A stretch of 49,734 nt of DNA from Allomeiothermus sp035760705 (GTDB taxonomy: Bacteria > Deinococcota > Deinococci > Deinococcales > Thermaceae). How positions within the stretch are numbered: position 1 is the stretch's first letter; the number at the start of each line of letters is the position of its first letter. Where the stretch lies: positions 1-49,734 of the forward strand of contig DASTSL010000070.1 of assembly GCA_035760705.1 (NCBI GenBank). Direction: 5' to 3'. Shown piece by piece: positions 29,135 through 37,858 of this stretch. The notes beneath the pieces are model-generated. The model searched no databases, had not been told where the DNA came from, and was given only the letters and a program-made list of their open reading frames with translations. A program made the translations under genes and the position numbers.

Positions 29135-32100
29135 ATGCGTGAGAGCCCACTGGTCAAATTCTTCGTCGAGCGCTTCGTCTTCTCCACCGCGGCGTTTTTG
29201 GCGCTGGTGCTGTTCGGGCTGCTGGCGGCGAGAGGCCTGGGGGTGGACCTGCTGCCCAAGTTCGAGTTCCCGGTGGTTGCCATCAGCACCACCTACCCCG
29301 GGGCTGGCCCCGAGGAGATCGAGAGCCAGATCTCCAAACCCATCGAGGAGGCCCTCTCGACCCTCTCGGGCATCGACCAGATCGCCTCGCAGTCCAGCGA
29401 GGGCTTCTCCTTGGTGATCGCCCAGTTCAAATACGGGACCTCGGTGAACCAGGCCGCCACCGACGTCTCGCAGCGGATCGCGGCGGTGCGCGGGCAGCTT
29501 CCCCGCGACGCCGAGGCCCCGGTGGTGCAGAAGTTCGACCCAGCCTCGCAACCCATCCTGAGCGTAGCGGTCTCGGCGGAAGGGCGCGACCTCAGGAGCG
29601 TGGCGGACTGGGTGGAGAACCAGCTCAAGCCCCGGCTACAACTGGTGAACGGGGTGGCCGACCTCCAGGTGGAGGGCAACCCCAAACGCCAGGTGCAGGT
29701 GCTGGTGGACCCCTGGAAGCTCGCCGACTACGGCCTCTCGGCCAACCAGGTAGTGGCCGCGGTGCAGGCCTCGGCCCTGGCGGTCCCGGCCGGCAGCCAG
29801 GATCAAGCCGGGCAGCGGCTCTTGTACAGCCTGCGCAACCAGCCCCAGACCGCCGCGGACGTAGCCCAGATCGTAGTGGACCCCAGCCGGGGGCTCAAGG
29901 TGGCCGACGTGGCCGGAGTACGCGACGCCCAGGCCGAGGCCACCCGCCTCACCCGGCTTTCCGGCCAGCCCATCGTGCTCTTGAACGTCCGCAAGACCCC
30001 CGACGCCAACGCGGTGGCGGTGGCCCAGGGAATCAAGAAAGCCCTCGCCAGCACCAACCTCCCCTCTGGCTACCGGGTCAGCATCACCAACGACACCACC
30101 ACCTTTATCGAGGCCACCGTCAACGACACCTGGAAGGAAGTCTTTCTGGTGGTGGGGGTGGTCTCGTTTATCGTGCTGATCTTTTTGGGCAAGCTCAACT
30201 CGGTGTTCTCGGTGGTGCTGGCCATCCCGATTACCATGGCCGGGGCCTTGCTCATCTTCGGGCTCTTGGGCTTCACCTTCAACATCATCAGCCTGCTCGC
30301 CATCATCGTGGCGGTGGGCATCGTTGTGGACGACTCCATCGTGGTGGCGGAGAACATCGACCGTTACCGCAGCCAGAACTATAGCCTTCCCGACGCGGTG
30401 ATGAAGGCCACCAAGGGATTCTTGTCCCGCGAGGACGCCACCGTCCTGACCGAGCACATCGCTCGCTACCAGGCCCAGGGGTACTCGCTGCACGAAGCGG
30501 TGAGCAAAGGGAGCGGCGACCTCCTCTCCGCCGATGACGTGAGAAGCGTCACCGAAGGCATCGAGGCCCACCTCAGCCAACCCTATAGCCTCAAGGACGC
30601 AGTGCTCAAAGGCAGCACTGAGGTACTCTCAGCAGTTTCGGCGGCGACCCTTTCACTCTTGGCGGTGTTCTTGCCGATCAGCTTCTTGCCCGGCGCGGTG
30701 GGTCAGTTCTTCCGCGAGTTCGGGCTGGTGCTGGCCGCGGCGATCTTCTTTAGCTGGCTCGAGGCCCTCTTCTTCCTCACGGTTCGTTTGGCCTACCTGC
30801 CCGACCCGGCCCCGCCATCGTGGCGGCAGGTTAGCAAGCGGGCTCGAGACCTGCGGGGGGATCTGAGCTGGGCGATCCGATCCGAGATCTACCACGATCC
30901 CCGCCTTCCGGCTTCGGCCAAGTTCCTCAACGCGCTGCTGACCCCTTTCCGGCTGGTGCTGGCCCCCTTCCGCTGGCTGGGGGCCTTGGTCGGCAATGTC
31001 CTGGGAGCCATCACCCTGAACCTCCACACCGCTTCCGAGTACGGCTTCGACCGGCTCCGCAACGGCTATGCCCAGAGCCTGGCCTGGCTCCTGCCGCGCA
31101 GCTGGCTGGTGCTCGCGGCGGGCATCCTCTTTTTCCTTTCGATCGCCGTGGTGGCCCCGCGGATCCCCTTCAACTTCACGCCCAAGTCGGATGGCGGCAT
31201 CATCAACATCCGGCTCAAGCTGCCCAAGGGCACCGCGCTCTCGGAGACCGACCGCCTGACCCGCCGTCTCGAGGACTACCTGCTGGCCCAGCCCTACGTC
31301 AAGGAGGTGCTGACCGAGGTGGGGGCCTCGAGCACCGGCATCGGTACCGGCAACCCCGAGCGCTCCAGCCTGACCGTGAACCTGGTGGACAAACACGAGC
31401 GCGAGAACATCTACGCCATCGTGCCCAAGCTCGACGCCGAGTTGCAGAACATCCTGGCCGACCGCCCCGAGGCCGAACTCAAGGTCAAGGCCGCCGAGGG
31501 CGGGCCCGGCGGCGACGACTTCCAGTTCACCCTCTCGGCCCCCACCCAGGCCCTCTTGGAGGAGCGCAACAACCGAGCCCTGGAGATCCTCAAGGGCATC
31601 CCCGCCCTCAGCAACATCAGCAGTTCGCTGGCCGAGAAGACCGGGGAGCGGGTGCTGGTGCCCAACCAGGCCGCGCTCGAGGGAACCGGCCTGACCCCCA
31701 ACGATCTGGCCCAGGTGCTGCGGATCTACAACGCGGGGGTGGAGGCCGGGAAGCTGCGCTCCGGGGGCGAGGAAACCCCCATCGTGGTCAAGGCCGACCC
31801 GGCCCTGATCCCCGACCAAAGCGCCCTCCAGTCGTTGCCGGTGTTCTCCCAAGCCCTAAGGCAATCCCTCCCGCTTTCGCTCTTGAGCAGCTTCGAGAAC
31901 CGCCAGAGCCCGGCCACCTTAGCCCGCAACAACCAGGCCTTCTCCACCGGGATCACCGCCAACCTGGCCCCTGGGGCCAGCGGTGGGGTGCTCCAGTACA
32001 GCCAGCAGATCCAACGCGAACTCCAGCAGCAAGGCGTGCTCGAGGACGGGGTGCGGCTCGAGAGCACCGGCGGCACGGCCTTCGCGGGCGACCTCTTCGA

Positions 32101-32635
32101 GGCTTTGCCCATCGCCTTCGGGCTCTCGGTGCTGCTGAATTATTTGGTGATCGCCAGCCAGTTCAACACCTTCCGCTACCCGCTTTACCTGCTGCTGCCG
32201 ATTCCGCTGGCTTTGGTGGGCGCTTTCTGGGCCTTGTTCGTTTTCCGCAGCGGCCTCGACGTGGTGAGCGTGCTGGGGCTGGTGCTGCTGAACGGCCTGG
32301 TCACCAAGAACGCCATCCTGCTCCTCGACTTCGCAGTGCGCCAGGCCCGGGAGAAGCCCCTCTTCGACGCCTTGGTGGAAGCCGCCCGGCTGCGGCTACG
32401 CCCCATCTTGATGACCACCCTGACCGTGCTCATCATCTCGATCCCGCTGATCCTGGCCAGCGGAGAGGGCTCGGAGTTCCGTAAACCCTTGGGCATCATC
32501 ATCCTGGGTGGGGTGACGACCTCGACCTTCCTGACCTTGTTCGTGGTCCCGGCGGCCTTCTACCTCTTCGAGCGGCGGCGCTACGCGAAGTTGCGGCAGG
32601 AAGCCCAACTCACCCCGGTTCCGGCGGGGGATTGA
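29135..32635 (+). CDS. RND-family efflux pump with a triplicated internal segment
   Basis: Inner-membrane proton-driven exporter of the AcrB/MdtB type, 1166 residues. TM1 with FFVERFVFSTAAFLALVLFGLL, a first porter domain (YPGAGPEEIESQISKPIEEAL), helices with the proton-relay aspartates in VGIVVDDSIVVAENI, a second porter domain from about 700, and the last helices with GLVLLNGLVTKNAILLLDFA are all present. Odd feature: the segment after TM4 (residues 406-439) recurs at 440-473 and 474-507, each copy exactly 34 residues, built on ExIxxYxxQxYSLxxAVxKxSxxxLS. A long charged and amphipathic insert (about 565-650) also separates the halves. The ATG at 29135 has GGAGGG 6 bases upstream. Confidence 0.94.
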   Translation: MRESPLVKFFVERFVFSTAAFLALVLFGLLAARGLGVDLLPKFEFPVVAISTTYPGAGPEEIESQISKPIEEALSTLSGIDQIASQSSEGFSLVIAQFKYGTSVNQAATDVSQRIAAVRGQLPRDAEAPVVQKFDPASQPILSVAVSAEGRDLRSVADWVENQLKPRLQLVNGVADLQVEGNPKRQVQVLVDPWKLADYGLSANQVVAAVQASALAVPAGSQDQAGQRLLYSLRNQPQTAADVAQIVVDPSRGLKVADVAGVRDAQAEATRLTRLSGQPIVLLNVRKTPDANAVAVAQGIKKALASTNLPSGYRVSITNDTTTFIEATVNDTWKEVFLVVGVVSFIVLIFLGKLNSVFSVVLAIPITMAGALLIFGLLGFTFNIISLLAIIVAVGIVVDDSIVVAENIDRYRSQNYSLPDAVMKATKGFLSREDATVLTEHIARYQAQGYSLHEAVSKGSGDLLSADDVRSVTEGIEAHLSQPYSLKDAVLKGSTEVLSAVSAATLSLLAVFLPISFLPGAVGQFFREFGLVLAAAIFFSWLEALFFLTVRLAYLPDPAPPSWRQVSKRARDLRGDLSWAIRSEIYHDPRLPASAKFLNALLTPFRLVLAPFRWLGALVGNVLGAITLNLHTASEYGFDRLRNGYAQSLAWLLPRSWLVLAAGILFFLSIAVVAPRIPFNFTPKSDGGIINIRLKLPKGTALSETDRLTRRLEDYLLAQPYVKEVLTEVGASSTGIGTGNPERSSLTVNLVDKHERENIYAIVPKLDAELQNILADRPEAELKVKAAEGGPGGDDFQFTLSAPTQALLEERNNRALEILKGIPALSNISSSLAEKTGERVLVPNQAALEGTGLTPNDLAQVLRIYNAGVEAGKLRSGGEETPIVVKADPALIPDQSALQSLPVFSQALRQSLPLSLLSSFENRQSPATLARNNQAFSTGITANLAPGASGGVLQYSQQIQRELQQQGVLEDGVRLESTGGTAFAGDLFEALPIAFGLSVLLNYLVIASQFNTFRYPLYLLLPIPLALVGAFWALFVFRSGLDVVSVLGLVLLNGLVTKNAILLLDFAVRQAREKPLFDALVEAARLRLRPILMTTLTVLIISIPLILASGEGSEFRKPLGIIILGGVTTSTFLTLFVVPAAFYLFERRRYAKLRQEAQLTPVPAGD

Positions 32636-32637
32636 TG

Positions 32638-32719
32638 GCCGAGGGTCAAGGGTCGAGCGGTGTCATAGGCCCTACACCTTACGTCATCGGATGACTTACG
32701 ACCCCTCTCGACCCTCGGC
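32638..32719. terminator. Terminator formed by a 7-bp-period tract after the RND gene
   Basis: GCCGAGGGTC (32638-32647) is complementary to GACCCTCGGC (32710-32719), and GTCAT/ATGAC (32683-32687 with 32691-32695) forms an inner hairpin. The whole interval reads as eleven heptads from GAGGGTC (32641), AAGGGTC, to ACCCTCG (32711). It begins right after the RND stop codon and likely ends the operon. Confidence 0.65.
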
Positions 32720-32768
32720 TAAATACCTCACCCTGCTTTGGCCATCGGCGTGATACAAAAGTAAGCGG

Positions 32769-33092
32769 ATGAAAGCGGCCCAGACCCTCCAGAAAGCCCT
32801 CAAGCTGCTCGAGCGCGCCCAGTGGAACTCTGCCCTCGAGGAGCTGCACCTCACCGTCCATTACGCGGGCCGGGAAAACGACCTCGTCACCGAGATCCAG
32901 GCCCGGGTGGCCCTGGGGGAAGCGCTTCTTACGCCGCGCAGCGGGGTGGTGCCGGGCCGCCAGGAGGTGCGTGAGGCCAAGCTCCAGCTCGAGCAAGCCC
33001 TCAAGCTGGCGGCAGGGCTCGAGGATCAAGACCTGGTGCGTACCGAGGTCAACCGGGCCCACGAATTGCTGGGCGCCCTCCCGCAGACGTGA
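32769..33092 (+). CDS. Small helical protein, possibly TPR-like
   Basis: Not recognised as a named family. The 107 residues are almost wholly helical with TPR-style spacing (ALKLLERAQWNSALEELHLTV near 10-30, AKLQLEQALKLAAGLEDQD near 70-88). No signal peptide or membrane segment. TACAAA at 32754-32759 stands 9 bases before the ATG and may be its -10. Similar small TPR-like proteins are common in Thermaceae, but no role can be assigned. Confidence 0.7.
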   Translation: MKAAQTLQKALKLLERAQWNSALEELHLTVHYAGRENDLVTEIQARVALGEALLTPRSGVVPGRQEVREAKLQLEQALKLAAGLEDQDLVRTEVNRAHELLGALPQT

Positions 33093-33093
33093 G

Positions 33094-33163
33094 CATCTAC
33101 GTTCTACGCCGGACAAGACCGATAGCTCATTGCTCATTGCTTTATAACGTTCGACCCCTTCTG
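33094..33163. repeat. 7-bp-period tract before the hydrolase gene
   Basis: About ten heptads in register: CATCTAC, GTTCTAC (33094-33107), then ATAGCTC, ATTGCTC and ATTGCTT (33122-33142) and onward. The tract fills the gap between the helical-protein gene and the hydrolase gene at 33171. Confidence 0.75.
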
Positions 33164-33170
33164 ACCCTCT

Positions 33171-33932
33171 ATGAGCCAACCCCAGCGTGTTCCTGTCGTC
33201 GGCAAACGTTTCTGGCTGTTCTTCTTTGGCGGGATGTTCCTGTTGGCGGGCGCGGTGGCCCTCTACGTGTGGTTCGCCCTGCGCCCGCTCCCGGCTGCCC
33301 CCGAAGCTGCCCGGGCTCTGCAATCGGACGCTCGGGTGAGCGTGCAGAAGACCGGCTACGGATACGACTTCATCCCCTCCGGTACGCCCAAAGGCGGCTT
33401 TGCCTTTTACCCCGGCGGGCGGGTCGAGTACACCGCTTATGCCCCGCTGATGCGCCAGATCGCCGAGTCCGGCTACCGGGTCGCCTTGATGTGGGTTCCC
33501 TTCGGGCTGGCGGTCACCGCTGAGAACAAGGCCCAAGAGCCGATCGCCGCGCACCCTGAGCTTACCTGGGCGGTGGGCGGGCACAGCGTGGGCGGGGTCG
33601 CTGCCTCCACCTTCGCCGGGGAGGATTCCCGCGTCCGGGCGCTGGTGCTTTTCGCCGCGTACCCGCGGATGGACCTGCGCGACAAAACCCTCCCGACCCT
33701 AGCCCTTTACGGTTCAAAGGACGGGGTGTTGCCACCCGAACAAGCCCGCACACGCTCCCAGCTTTTACCCAAGGGAGCCGAGGTGCGTTTTCTCGAGGGC
33801 CTCAACCACTCGGCCTACGGGGCCTACGGCCCCCAGCCGGGGGACCAAGCCGCGACGGTGGGGAAGCTCGAGGGCTGGCGGATCATCTCGAGGGACGTGG
33901 TGACTTTTCTCGATCAGCACTTGAAGCCATAA
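33171..33932 (+). CDS. Membrane-anchored alpha/beta hydrolase
   Basis: Single N-terminal membrane segment (about residues 13-37) and an exported hydrolase domain of the fold-5 type. The nucleophile is S139 in GGHSVGG, with D184 in GSKDGV and H213 in GLNHSAYG as the remaining triad. The short domain lacks a cap region. 253 residues. Substrate unknown; an esterase or lipase role at the cell surface is the plain guess. The ATG at 33171 lies just after a 7-bp-period tract without a strong ribosome-binding site. Confidence 0.88.
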   Translation: MSQPQRVPVVGKRFWLFFFGGMFLLAGAVALYVWFALRPLPAAPEAARALQSDARVSVQKTGYGYDFIPSGTPKGGFAFYPGGRVEYTAYAPLMRQIAESGYRVALMWVPFGLAVTAENKAQEPIAAHPELTWAVGGHSVGGVAASTFAGEDSRVRALVLFAAYPRMDLRDKTLPTLALYGSKDGVLPPEQARTRSQLLPKGAEVRFLEGLNHSAYGAYGPQPGDQAATVGKLEGWRIISRDVVTFLDQHLKP

Positions 33933-33986
33933 CTTCATCTCACCCTGTCTCCCCGAGCGGATCAGCCCACGGGACCGAGGAGCGAA

Positions 33987-33992
33987 TATACT
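33987..33992 (+). promoter_or_regulatory. Putative -10 element of the MFS transporter gene
   Basis: TATACT ends exactly 6 bases before the ATG at 33999; no Shine-Dalgarno sequence is seen between. No clear -35 word is present. A leaderless transcript is expected. Confidence 0.5.
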
Positions 33993-33998
33993 CTCGGC

Positions 33999-35258
33999 AT
34001 GGCCTCTCAGACCCCAGATTCTACGTCCCAGGCCATCCTCATTCCCCCGCTGATCCGGCGCAATACCTTGCTGCTCGCGGTCACCCAGGCCGTGGTGGGG
34101 GCGGGAATCCAACTGCTCCCCGCGCTGGGAGCGATCACCGTGGTGCAGCTTCTGGGCAACAACACCTGGGCCGGAATCGCCACCGCCTTGGCCGGGCTGG
34201 CCCGGATGCTCACCGCCTACCCGGTGGGCCGCCTGACCGATGCCCGTGGGCGCAAGGCCGGGCTCTACCTGGGGCTCCTGAGCGCCATCGGCGGAGCGGT
34301 GCTCACCGGGATCGCTGTAATGGCCTCGAGCTTCTGGCTCTTCGCGGCAGGCATCCTGGTGTTCGGGGCCGGGGTGGGCGCGACCCAGCAACTCCGGGTG
34401 GCCGCCGCCGACATGTACCCGCCTGCTCGGCGCAGTGAAGGCATCAGCCTGGTCTTGATGGGTTCGCTGGTGGGGGCGGGGCTCTCCCCCATTTTGGTCT
34501 GGCTCGCCCAGCGCCTGGGACCGGAGGTCGGCCAGAGCCCGCTGAGCCTGGCTTGGTTCTTGGTTCCGCCCTTCATCCTGCCCGCGCTGCTGCTGCTCGC
34601 TCGCCTGCGACCCGACCCCAAGCAGATCGCGCAAAACCTGCGTTCGTACTACCCCAGCCTCCCGGCGGCTTCGGTCGCTTTGGAAAGAAGTAGCTCGAGG
34701 CCTGCCCTCAGCGCCGCCACCTGGACCGGGATCGCCGCCCAGGGGCAGATGGTGATGCTGATGGCAATGACCTCGCTGGCTTTGCGCCACCAGGGCTGTT
34801 CGTTCGAGCTGATCTCGGTCTCGGTGGCGATCCACGTGATCGGGATGTTCGGCTTCTCCTGGTTCGTGGGCAAACTGGCCGACACCTACGGGCGCAAACC
34901 GGTGATGCTCACCGGCCTGGTTTTGTCGGGGTTGGGCGCGGTGCTGGTGGCGACGAGCGCAGAATACGCGGTCATCACCCTGGGAACCTTCTTCGTCGGG
35001 CTGGGTTGGTCGGGAGCTTACGTGGGGGCCACCACCGTCGTCACCGACGTCACCGCGCCGGGCGAGCGGGGCCGGGCGGTGGGAAGGCTCGATCTGTGGT
35101 CGAATGGGGCCGGGGCCATCCTCCCCATCCTGGCCGGTTTTTTGGTGGAAGGCGTAGGGATCTGGGCGATCGGGCTGGCGGGCGTGGTGATCTTGATATA
35201 TCCGCTTTGGCTCCTGCTCCGGCTGGGTGAGGAGAAGCCAGGCGTTTATCCGTCCTGA
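33999..35258 (+). CDS. Major facilitator superfamily transporter
   Basis: 419 residues with twelve predicted helices. The MFS motif between helices 2 and 3 is seen as GRLTDARGRKAGLYLG (about residues 76-91) and its counterpart between helices 8 and 9 as GKLADTYGRKPVMLTG (about 290-305). The DDMYPPARRSEG-like loop (ADMYPPARRSEGISL) is typical of drug or sugar-efflux branches. Substrate cannot be told. A strong terminator follows. Confidence 0.92.
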   Translation: MASQTPDSTSQAILIPPLIRRNTLLLAVTQAVVGAGIQLLPALGAITVVQLLGNNTWAGIATALAGLARMLTAYPVGRLTDARGRKAGLYLGLLSAIGGAVLTGIAVMASSFWLFAAGILVFGAGVGATQQLRVAAADMYPPARRSEGISLVLMGSLVGAGLSPILVWLAQRLGPEVGQSPLSLAWFLVPPFILPALLLLARLRPDPKQIAQNLRSYYPSLPAASVALERSSSRPALSAATWTGIAAQGQMVMLMAMTSLALRHQGCSFELISVSVAIHVIGMFGFSWFVGKLADTYGRKPVMLTGLVLSGLGAVLVATSAEYAVITLGTFFVGLGWSGAYVGATTVVTDVTAPGERGRAVGRLDLWSNGAGAILPILAGFLVEGVGIWAIGLAGVVILIYPLWLLLRLGEEKPGVYPS

Positions 35259-35275
35259 GTAAGGACGCAAGGCCT

Positions 35276-35311
35276 TGCCTCCCCGCACAGGATGGCTCAC
35301 GCGGGGAGGCA
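35276..35311 (+). terminator. Strong hairpin after the MFS gene
   Basis: TGCCTCCCCGC (35276-35286) pairs perfectly with GCGGGGAGGCA (35301-35311), 11 bp with a 14-base loop. No T-run follows, as with other hairpins of this window. It lies 17 bases after the MFS stop codon. Confidence 0.6.
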
Positions 35312-35352
35312 GCCGAATTTCGCATCCCCCCAACGGTCGGGCCGTGTCTGCC

Positions 35353-35401
35353 GCAAGGCGTTTGACGCAAGGCGTTGGATCTAAGACGACGGCGTACAAC
35401 G
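35353..35401. repeat. 7-bp-period tract before the helicase gene
   Basis: Seven heptads in register. GCAAGGC occurs at 35353 and 35367, each followed by a GTT word (GTTTGAC, GTTGGAT). The tract lies between the MFS terminator and the helicase promoter. Confidence 0.7.
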
Positions 35402-35446
35402 ACCCCTGCAAAGTTCGCTGGCTTCCACCGGAACATTCCGAGCCTC

Positions 35447-35452
35447 TATGAT
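35447..35452 (+). promoter_or_regulatory. Putative -10 element of the helicase gene
   Basis: TATGAT ends 6 bases before the GTG at 35459. TTCCAC (35423-35428) is a weak -35 with an 18-base spacer. The spacing to the start codon is the same as at the gbsR-like and MFS genes. Confidence 0.5.
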
Positions 35453-35458
35453 AGGGCC

Positions 35459-37717
35459 GTGCTGCCCCCGGAAATCTCGCCCTATGAAAGCTACGCCGAC
35501 TGGCTCCGAAGCATCGAGGGCTACGCGGGTCAGCTCCGCTTCGTGCGGACTTTGCCCGCCAAACCACCCAGGGAGAGCCAGTACCGGGGCGAGTTCGCAG
35601 GGATTTTGGAAACCCTCAACCTCTTTCCCTACGAGCACCAGGTCGAAGCCTTCGCGGACATCCAGTTCGGGCGAAACCTGGTCGCGGCGACCGCTACCGC
35701 ATCGGGCAAGAGCCTGATCTTCCAGGCCCCGGTGCTGAAGGCCGCGCTCGAGGGCCACACCGCGATCCTCCTCTACCCCACTAAAGCCCTGGCCCACGAT
35801 CAGCTCGCACGGCTGCGGCAAATGGCGGCGAAGCTCGAGCTGGCCGATACCATCTTCCCCTATGACGGCGACACGCCGGACAAGCAGCGGCGGCTGGCTC
35901 GAGAAAAGGGCCGGGTCATCCTCACCAACCCCGATATGCTGCACTTCGGGTTGCTCCCACTGCACACCGAGTGGGCCGAGTTTTTGGGGAAGCTCAAGTA
36001 TTTGGTGATCGACGAACTCCACGCCTACCGGGGTGTCTTCGGCACCCACGTGGCGCTGATCCTGCGGCGGCTCCTGCGGATCGCGCGGCACTACGGCTCG
36101 AGCCCCCAGATCATCTCGGCCTCCGCGACCATCGCCAACCCCGCCGAGCACGGGGAAAACCTCACCGGAGAGCGCTTCGCCCAGGTTTCGGCAGCGCTGG
36201 CCCGGGCCGAGCGCGAGTTCGCGGTCTGGGTGCCCAAGGCCCTCGACAAGAAGGGCCAGGTGCGGCGAAGCGCGAACCTGGAAGCCGCTTTGCTCGCCCG
36301 CCACGCCGCCGAGACCGGGCTGCGGGCCTTGGTTTTCGCCAACTCCCGCCGCACCGCCGAACTGGTGGCCCGCTACGCCGGAATCCCCGAGGTGCGCCCC
36401 TACCGGGCCGGGTACACCGCCACCGAGCGGAGGCGGCTCGAGGAATCCCTCAAGGCGGGCGAGACCAAGGTGCTGGTGAGCACCAGCGCGCTCGAGCTGG
36501 GCGTGGACATCGGGGAGTTGGACATGGTGGTGCTCCTGGGCTACCCCGGCTCGCTTTCGGCCTTCTGGCAGCGGGCCGGACGGGCCGGGCGGGGGAACCG
36601 CCGTGCCTTGGTGGCCTGGATTCCCCGCGAAGACCCGCTCGACGAGTACTACCTCGAGCGCCCCGAACTGCTGCTGGGCAGCCCACCCGAGTCCGCCGTG
36701 GCCGACCCGGAGAACCCGGTGCTCTACCCGCTGCACCTGCACTGCGCGGCCAGGGAACTCCCGATCAAACCCACCGAGGAAATCTATCACCCGCTCCTGG
36801 CCGCCGGTCTGGTGCAAAAGGGCGAGCGGCTCTATAGCCCCAAGCGCAGCCCCCACCGCGACCTGACGCTGCGCGGGATGGGCAACACTTTCACCCTCAA
36901 GGACGCCCAGGGCCGCACCCTGGGCACGCTGGACGAGCGCCAGGCCTACTGGGAGGCCCACCCCGGAGCGGTCTATTTGCACATGGGCGAGAACTATCTG
37001 GTGCGCAACCTGGACGTGGAACGGCGCGAGATCGTGCTGTTGCCGGGCCTCGAGGACTACTACACCCAGCCCCGGGCCGAGACCGACCTAGACGTACTCG
37101 AGGGCTCCGAGGTGATGCCCGGCATCTGGGCGGGCAAGGTGAACCTGCGCGAGCGGGTGACGGGGTACGTCAAGAAGCGCTTCGTGACCGAGACCGTGCT
37201 GGAAGAAGTGGTGCTGGTGATGCCCGAGCTGAGTTTCCCGACGGAAGCCGTTTGGTTTCACCCCAATGCGTCCTCGGGAAACGCCGAGGCCTGGGAAGTG
37301 GACGACCAGGGGGTGTTGCCGGAGATGCTGATCCCTGGGGGCATCCACGCCCTCGAGCACGCCATGATCGGCCTCCTCCCGCTCTTCGTGCTGGCCGAGC
37401 GGGCCGACGTGGGCGGGGTCAGCTACCCCTTCTACCCGAGCCCACTGCCGTCGGGTTCTGGCACGACGATCTTCATCTACGACGGATATCCGGGCGGGGT
37501 GGGTTACGCTAAGGCCGCGGCCCGGCAGTTCCCCCGCTGGATTCAGGCCACCCGCGACCTCCTGCGAAGCTGCCCCTGCGAGGGCGAGCGCGGCTGCCCC
37601 CGTTGCACCATGAGCCCCAAGTGCGGTAACGGGAACACCCCCCTCGACAAGAAATCCGCCCTGGCCTTGGCCGAGGCTTTGACAACCCTGTACGCTCGAG
37701 TGTCAAAGCCGAACTAA
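35459..37717 (+). CDS. mrfA: MrfA/YprA-type DEAD-box DNA helicase with DUF1998 domain
   Basis: Superfamily 2 helicase of the YprA/Hrq1 group; MrfA of B. subtilis works in repair of mitomycin-type lesions. Motif I is TATASGKS (residues 78-85), motif II DELH (LVIDELHAYRG), motif III ISASATIANP, and motif VI FWQRAGRAGRGNR. The C-terminal DUF1998 domain contains the four-cysteine cluster in RSCPCEGERGCPRC plus SPKCGNG, probably a zinc site. I chose the GTG at 35459: it gives 752 residues, close to the ~750 of YprA, and stands 6 bases after a -10 word; the frame is open 28 codons upstream. The partner exonuclease MrfB is not next to it. Confidence 0.92.
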   Translation: MLPPEISPYESYADWLRSIEGYAGQLRFVRTLPAKPPRESQYRGEFAGILETLNLFPYEHQVEAFADIQFGRNLVAATATASGKSLIFQAPVLKAALEGHTAILLYPTKALAHDQLARLRQMAAKLELADTIFPYDGDTPDKQRRLAREKGRVILTNPDMLHFGLLPLHTEWAEFLGKLKYLVIDELHAYRGVFGTHVALILRRLLRIARHYGSSPQIISASATIANPAEHGENLTGERFAQVSAALARAEREFAVWVPKALDKKGQVRRSANLEAALLARHAAETGLRALVFANSRRTAELVARYAGIPEVRPYRAGYTATERRRLEESLKAGETKVLVSTSALELGVDIGELDMVVLLGYPGSLSAFWQRAGRAGRGNRRALVAWIPREDPLDEYYLERPELLLGSPPESAVADPENPVLYPLHLHCAARELPIKPTEEIYHPLLAAGLVQKGERLYSPKRSPHRDLTLRGMGNTFTLKDAQGRTLGTLDERQAYWEAHPGAVYLHMGENYLVRNLDVERREIVLLPGLEDYYTQPRAETDLDVLEGSEVMPGIWAGKVNLRERVTGYVKKRFVTETVLEEVVLVMPELSFPTEAVWFHPNASSGNAEAWEVDDQGVLPEMLIPGGIHALEHAMIGLLPLFVLAERADVGGVSYPFYPSPLPSGSGTTIFIYDGYPGGVGYAKAAARQFPRWIQATRDLLRSCPCEGERGCPRCTMSPKCGNGNTPLDKKSALALAEALTTLYARVSKPN

Positions 37718-37824
37718 CAAATCCAACCCTCGCAAATTCAAACGGGTCTCGATCAGACTATTCCAAAACACCGTAAGGTTTGACTCGGAAAATTCGAGTT
37801 TGACAAAACATACCTTATTGCAGA

Positions 37825-37851
37825 TTGATTCGACCCTTCCGAAGATAGACT
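37825..37851 (+). promoter_or_regulatory. Putative leaderless promoter of mnmE
   Basis: TAGACT (37846-37851) ends 7 bases before the GTG at 37859. TTGATT (37825-37830) could be the -35 with a short 15-base spacer. The gap 37718-37858 is unusually AT-rich for this window and also holds TTGACA at 37799-37804. Confidence 0.45.
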
Positions 37852-37858
37852 CAAGAAC

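Noticed and set aside
33765..35567. A 600-codon open frame on the minus strand
   Set aside because: It lies opposite the MFS gene and the hydrolase end, has Arg/Gln/His/Pro-rich composition without any motif, and follows from the third-base GC bias of the real genes.
35381..36982. A 533-codon open frame on the minus strand
   Set aside because: It is the complement of the MrfA-type helicase, whose motifs are all intact on the plus strand.
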